From positions 1 to 8,646 of the forward strand of contig JBDKLD010000046.1 in NCBI GenBank assembly GCA_039795715.1: 8,646 bases of DNA. The letters run 5' to 3'. Below are positions 6,565-8,646 of this stretch, in pieces. The DNA is from JAGOSA01 sp039795715 (GTDB lineage Bacteria > Patescibacteriota > Minisyncoccia > Phycocordibacterales > UBA9973). The position numbers were made by a program, and so were the translations under genes. The notes beneath the pieces were generated by a model that was not told the origin of the DNA, searched no databases, and worked only from the letters and a program-made list of their open reading frames with translations. The stretch's first letter is position 1. Each line of letters starts with the position of its first letter.

Positions 6565-7770
6565 ATGATATCTGAGTCGTTCCTCAAAAGAGTGCTCATG
6601 TTTATCGGAGTTATTCTCTCCGGTCTCATTACTCTTATTTTCATTTCAACACCAGAGTCACTCCAGGTAAATGTTCCAGACAATATTCCGACAATTACCA
6701 CAAAGTCAGCACAAAAAAGAGAATTCGACGAAGCAAAAAAGTTTTTTGAATCGTCTATCAAGTCAAAAATCCCCGGCGCCTCACTCGCGGCAGTTGTTTC
6801 GTGGTCGCCGAATAGCAAGTATATTCTGACGGATCTTCGATTTGCGGATTCGGCTTCCATTCGAACAAAGCCATACATTTTTGACTTGGCAAACAAAGAA
6901 TATATCGAAGTTCCAAATACCGACTGGATAGATACTGCATCGTGGGCAGGGTCGAAAGTCGCCTACGCCACCGAGAGTGGTTTTGGGGTTTTTGATGTCG
7001 CAACAAATACGAGCGAAACATTCGGCAACAGTAGTGAGAATATTGACCAGCCAATTATTTCCGCCGATGGATCGTACGTCGCATATGCCGACAAGGGCAT
7101 CATGGTATATAGCTTGAAAGCCTCAAAATCAATTCGCCTCACAAGCAATTCCGAAGATGTGCCTGCCCTCTGGAAAACTGATAACAAAACAATCCTCATC
7201 TATACCGCGAGCGAAAGTAAATCCGCCAAGGCTACGCTCGTCGAATTACATATCGGTAGTCGTGAATTGACGAAAATTACCGATTTACCACAGTCGCCAA
7301 AGCGCGCGCAGTGGGTAGAGAGAGACCAGCTCGCACTCTTTACGCTTGGGCATGACGACAATTCTTTCGACTACACGTATGATTTTTCGAATGATACCCT
7401 CACTCTTTTGGCAGAAACATCTGAGGGCCTAGCGTTTACTTCAACAAAAGATAAAGAAATCGCTACGCTCAAAGGCAATAAAATATCACTTTACGACAAC
7501 CATGCAGTAAAAATAGCTGAAGCTAAGCGTTCAGAAAAGAGTAAAGTGGTGAACTTTTCTCTTGTACCATCAAAATCAGTTTTTCTCATTAGAGAAAAAG
7601 GCAAAAAATATGACTCAGCTATTTTCAATATTGATTTCGCGCAAGAAACCGTGCTCGAAAACCTCTGGTTGCCGTACGCGATCATCGCGCCAAATGGCAA
7701 GAGTGCGATAACGGTAGAAGAGGGTAATGATGCCGCACATTTTATTGATATTCCAGTAGCAAGCTCCTAG
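6565..7770 (+). CDS. Membrane-anchored TolB/WD40-like beta-propeller protein, 401 aa, function unknown
   Basis: A short N-terminus with one membrane span (residues 9-28) anchors an extracytoplasmic domain. From about residue 73 the chain shows repeated beta-propeller strand patterns of the TolB/WD40-like type: VVSWSPNSKYILTD (77-90), PYIFDLANKEY (103-113), SWAGSKVAYAT (126-136), ISADGSYVAYADKGIMVYSL (165-184), ALWKTDNKTILIYTA (201-215), EIATLKGNKISLYD (298-311) and YAIIAPNGKSAITVEE (371-386). The motif SPNxKyil or SADGsyvay before each blade is typical of propellers that scaffold proteins or bind ligands. No enzyme motif is visible. It is likely transcribed on its own from the extended -10 promoter. 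No terminator follows, and the rplJ promoter starts five bases after the stop, so read-through into the L10 leader is possible. Confidence 0.82.
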   Translation: MISESFLKRVLMFIGVILSGLITLIFISTPESLQVNVPDNIPTITTKSAQKREFDEAKKFFESSIKSKIPGASLAAVVSWSPNSKYILTDLRFADSASIRTKPYIFDLANKEYIEVPNTDWIDTASWAGSKVAYATESGFGVFDVATNTSETFGNSSENIDQPIISADGSYVAYADKGIMVYSLKASKSIRLTSNSEDVPALWKTDNKTILIYTASESKSAKATLVELHIGSRELTKITDLPQSPKRAQWVERDQLALFTLGHDDNSFDYTYDFSNDTLTLLAETSEGLAFTSTKDKEIATLKGNKISLYDNHAVKIAEAKRSEKSKVVNFSLVPSKSVFLIREKGKKYDSAIFNIDFAQETVLENLWLPYAIIAPNGKSAITVEEGNDAAHFIDIPVASS

Positions 7771-7774
7771 AGAT

Positions 7775-7802
7775 TTGACATAGGTATATTTTAGGGTAGT
7801 AT
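7775..7802 (+). promoter_or_regulatory. Promoter of the rplJ-rplL operon
   Basis: A perfect TTGACA (7775-7780) is followed after 16 bases by TAGTAT (7797-7802), a four-of-six match to TATAAT; alternative registers of the -10 (TATATC at 7800) are possible. Transcription would start near 7809, giving a leader of about 175 bases before rplJ, in contrast to the leaderless promoters elsewhere in the window. Confidence 0.72.
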
Positions 7803-7808
7803 ATCGAT

Positions 7809-7940
7809 ATAGGCCAATGACAGTGGGCATTTGATGTTTTCCCAAAAACATTCAGAAGAAGACCTACCGAGGACAAATAAAGCCCCAATTCGGATGCTTT
7901 ATGATAACGACTCACGTCGGCCTTTATGGCCGGTTTTTTT
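7809..7940 (+). promoter_or_regulatory. Ribosomal protein L10 leader (autoregulatory mRNA element)
   Basis: The leader carries the hallmarks of the L10-binding element. GACAGTGGG (7819-7827) has GTGGG pairing with CCTAC (7863-7867), followed by CCGAGGACA (7867-7875), the kink-turn-like L10 site. An apical hairpin ATGTTTT/AAAACAT (7834-7840 with 7845-7851, loop CCCA) caps it. A second hairpin ATAAAGC/GCTTTAT (7877-7883 with 7896-7902) follows, and then an intrinsic terminator. In this family L10, or the L10-L7/L12 complex, binds its own leader and reduces expression of rplJ-rplL. ATATAGGCC (7807-7815) could pair with GGCCTTTAT (7919-7927) in eight of nine positions, offering a possible antiterminator. 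That pairing is my inference. Confidence 0.85.
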
Positions 7941-7944
7941 ATTT
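7918..7944 (+). terminator. Intrinsic terminator/attenuator in the L10 leader
   Basis: The stem CGGCC (7918-7922)/GGCCG (7928-7932), with the loop TTTAT and one more possible T-G pair, is followed by seven Ts (7934-7940) and ATTT. It sits 43 bases before the rplJ start, so it would stop transcription before the gene, as expected for an attenuator controlled by the upstream L10-binding element. Confidence 0.85.
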
Positions 7945-7983
7945 ACAAATTCCGGCGGTCGAAAAATATAACGAAACATTACT

Positions 7984-8475
7984 ATGGCTCTTACTAAAGC
8001 AAAGAAAAACGAATTACTCGCAGATGCGGCAGGTATTACGAAGGAAGCAAAGACTATTGTTTTTGTGAAATTTGACAAGCTCACTGTTGCTGACAGCATT
8101 GCTCTCCGTCGCGGACTCCGTGCCGAAGGCTCGGGCTACCGAGTCATCAAGAAGACGCTCCTCAAGCGAGCACTTTCTGATGGTGGATACACAGGCGACA
8201 TGCCTGATATGCCAGGTGAAATAGCTGTGGCGTATAGCGCTGATCTTTTGGCGCCAGCACGTGCGGTCTACGAATTCTCAAAGTCAAACAAAGACAAAGT
8301 TGAAATCATGGGCGGTGTCTTTGACGGCATGTTCAAGTCGAAAGTAGACATGCTCTCGATTGCGACTATCCCGCCACGAGAAACCCTCATCGCGCAATTC
8401 GTCAACCTCATCAATTCTCCAATTCAGCGCTTTGCCGTTGTTGTCTCTGAAATCGCAAAGGCAAAAACCGCTTAG
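7984..8475 (+). CDS. rplJ: Large-subunit ribosomal protein L10 (uL10), 163 aa
   Basis: L10 forms the base of the ribosomal stalk: its N-terminal domain binds 23S rRNA and its C-terminal helix carries L7/L12 dimers that recruit translation factors. The N-terminal part shows MALTKAKKNELLADAAG, then AKTIVFVKFDKLTVADSIALRRGLRAEGSGYRVIKKTLLKRAL (residues 22-64), a good match to the L10 core of strand, LTVxxxxxLRRxLR helix and KNTLxxxA-type motif. GEIAVAYS (78-85) and the segment with PARAVYEFSK (91-100) follow. The C-terminal helix after PPRETLIAQFVNLINSPIQR (128-147) ends FAVVVSEIAKAKTA. The length is normal for the family. No Shine-Dalgarno precedes the ATG (upstream AACGAAACATTACT). It is the first gene of the stalk operon, controlled by the L10 leader. 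Confidence 0.96.
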   Translation: MALTKAKKNELLADAAGITKEAKTIVFVKFDKLTVADSIALRRGLRAEGSGYRVIKKTLLKRALSDGGYTGDMPDMPGEIAVAYSADLLAPARAVYEFSKSNKDKVEIMGGVFDGMFKSKVDMLSIATIPPRETLIAQFVNLINSPIQRFAVVVSEIAKAKTA

Positions 8476-8520
8476 CATAGCAATCTGAATTACTTATCAA
8501 TTTTTAATTAACAAATTATT

Positions 8521-8646
8521 ATGGAAGAAACAAAATCAGTAGAAATCCCAGCAAAGTTCAAGGACCTTGTTGCGAAGATAGATGAAATGTCTGTTATCGA
8601 TCTCCATGAGCTCGTCAAGACACTCGAAGAAAAGTTTGGCGTCTCT
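8521..8646 (+). CDS. rplL: Ribosomal protein L7/L12 (bL12), N-terminal 42 codons, cut by window edge
   Basis: Forty-two codons are present without a stop. DLVAKIDEMSVIDLHELVKT (residues 15-34) followed by LEEKFGVS (35-42) is the dimerisation domain of L7/L12, which attaches to the L10 helix, just before the flexible hinge. The copy starts 45 bases after rplJ in the standard rplJ-rplL order, with an AT-rich spacer (TTTTTAATTAACAAATTATT) that has no Shine-Dalgarno or terminator, so both are on one transcript. The short acidic N-terminal extension (MEETKSVEIPAK) is longer than in E. coli. Confidence 0.95.
   Translation, partial: MEETKSVEIPAKFKDLVAKIDEMSVIDLHELVKTLEEKFGVS

Noticed and set aside
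1..8646. CRISPR array, tRNA genes or insertion sequence.
   Set aside because: No regularly spaced direct repeats, no cloverleaf-like segments and no transposase-like frames were seen on either strand.

Overview
The window most likely comes from a small-genome bacterium of the Candidate Phyla Radiation (Patescibacteria, probably a Parcubacteria-type lineage). This is judged from the look of the L10 and L7/L12 proteins, the 155-residue membrane-anchored Cys-pair protein, the envelope gene content, the tight gene packing and the lack of Shine-Dalgarno sequences. No 16S gene is present, so the lineage is an inference.

Layout. Positions 1-2034 hold a two-gene minus-strand operon: a polyprenyl-phosphate sugar-1-phosphate transferase (748-2034) followed after 17 bases by a Wzm/TagG-type ABC-2 polysaccharide-export permease (1-731, cut by the window edge). 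The operon diverges from a plus-strand gene (2161-3747) for a secreted seven-repeat beta-propeller protein. Its C-terminal half looks like a Bacteroidetes type IX secretion (T9SS) cargo protein, which is unexpected here. A terminator and a new promoter follow, then an O-antigen ligase/polymerase-type membrane protein (3814-5115) overlapping by 14 bases a membrane-anchored TPR protein (5102-5974). Next come a short membrane-anchored protein with two cysteines (6019-6486), a perfect 19-bp-stem terminator abutting an extended -10 promoter, and a membrane-anchored TolB/WD40-like propeller protein (6565-7770). The window ends with the ribosomal stalk operon: a consensus-like promoter, an L10-type autoregulatory leader with an intrinsic terminator, rplJ (7984-8475) and the start of rplL (8521 to the edge).

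How the genes fit together. The sugar transferase would load the first sugar phosphate onto a lipid carrier, the ABC exporter would move the lipid-linked glycan across the membrane, and the O-antigen ligase-type protein with its TPR partner would polymerise the glycan or transfer it to an acceptor. The secreted propeller protein and the two small membrane-anchored proteins would also act outside the membrane. The first 7.8 kb is therefore mainly a cell-surface locus placed beside a translation operon.

The most notable signals are (1) three promoters with the same geometry, -10 hexamer then exactly six bases then ATG, predicting leaderless mRNAs; (2) the T9SS-cargo-like protein in a probable CPR genome, flanked by glycan genes; (3) the ligase/TPR pair, which looks like a split version of a fused protein; and (4) the L10 leader attenuator.
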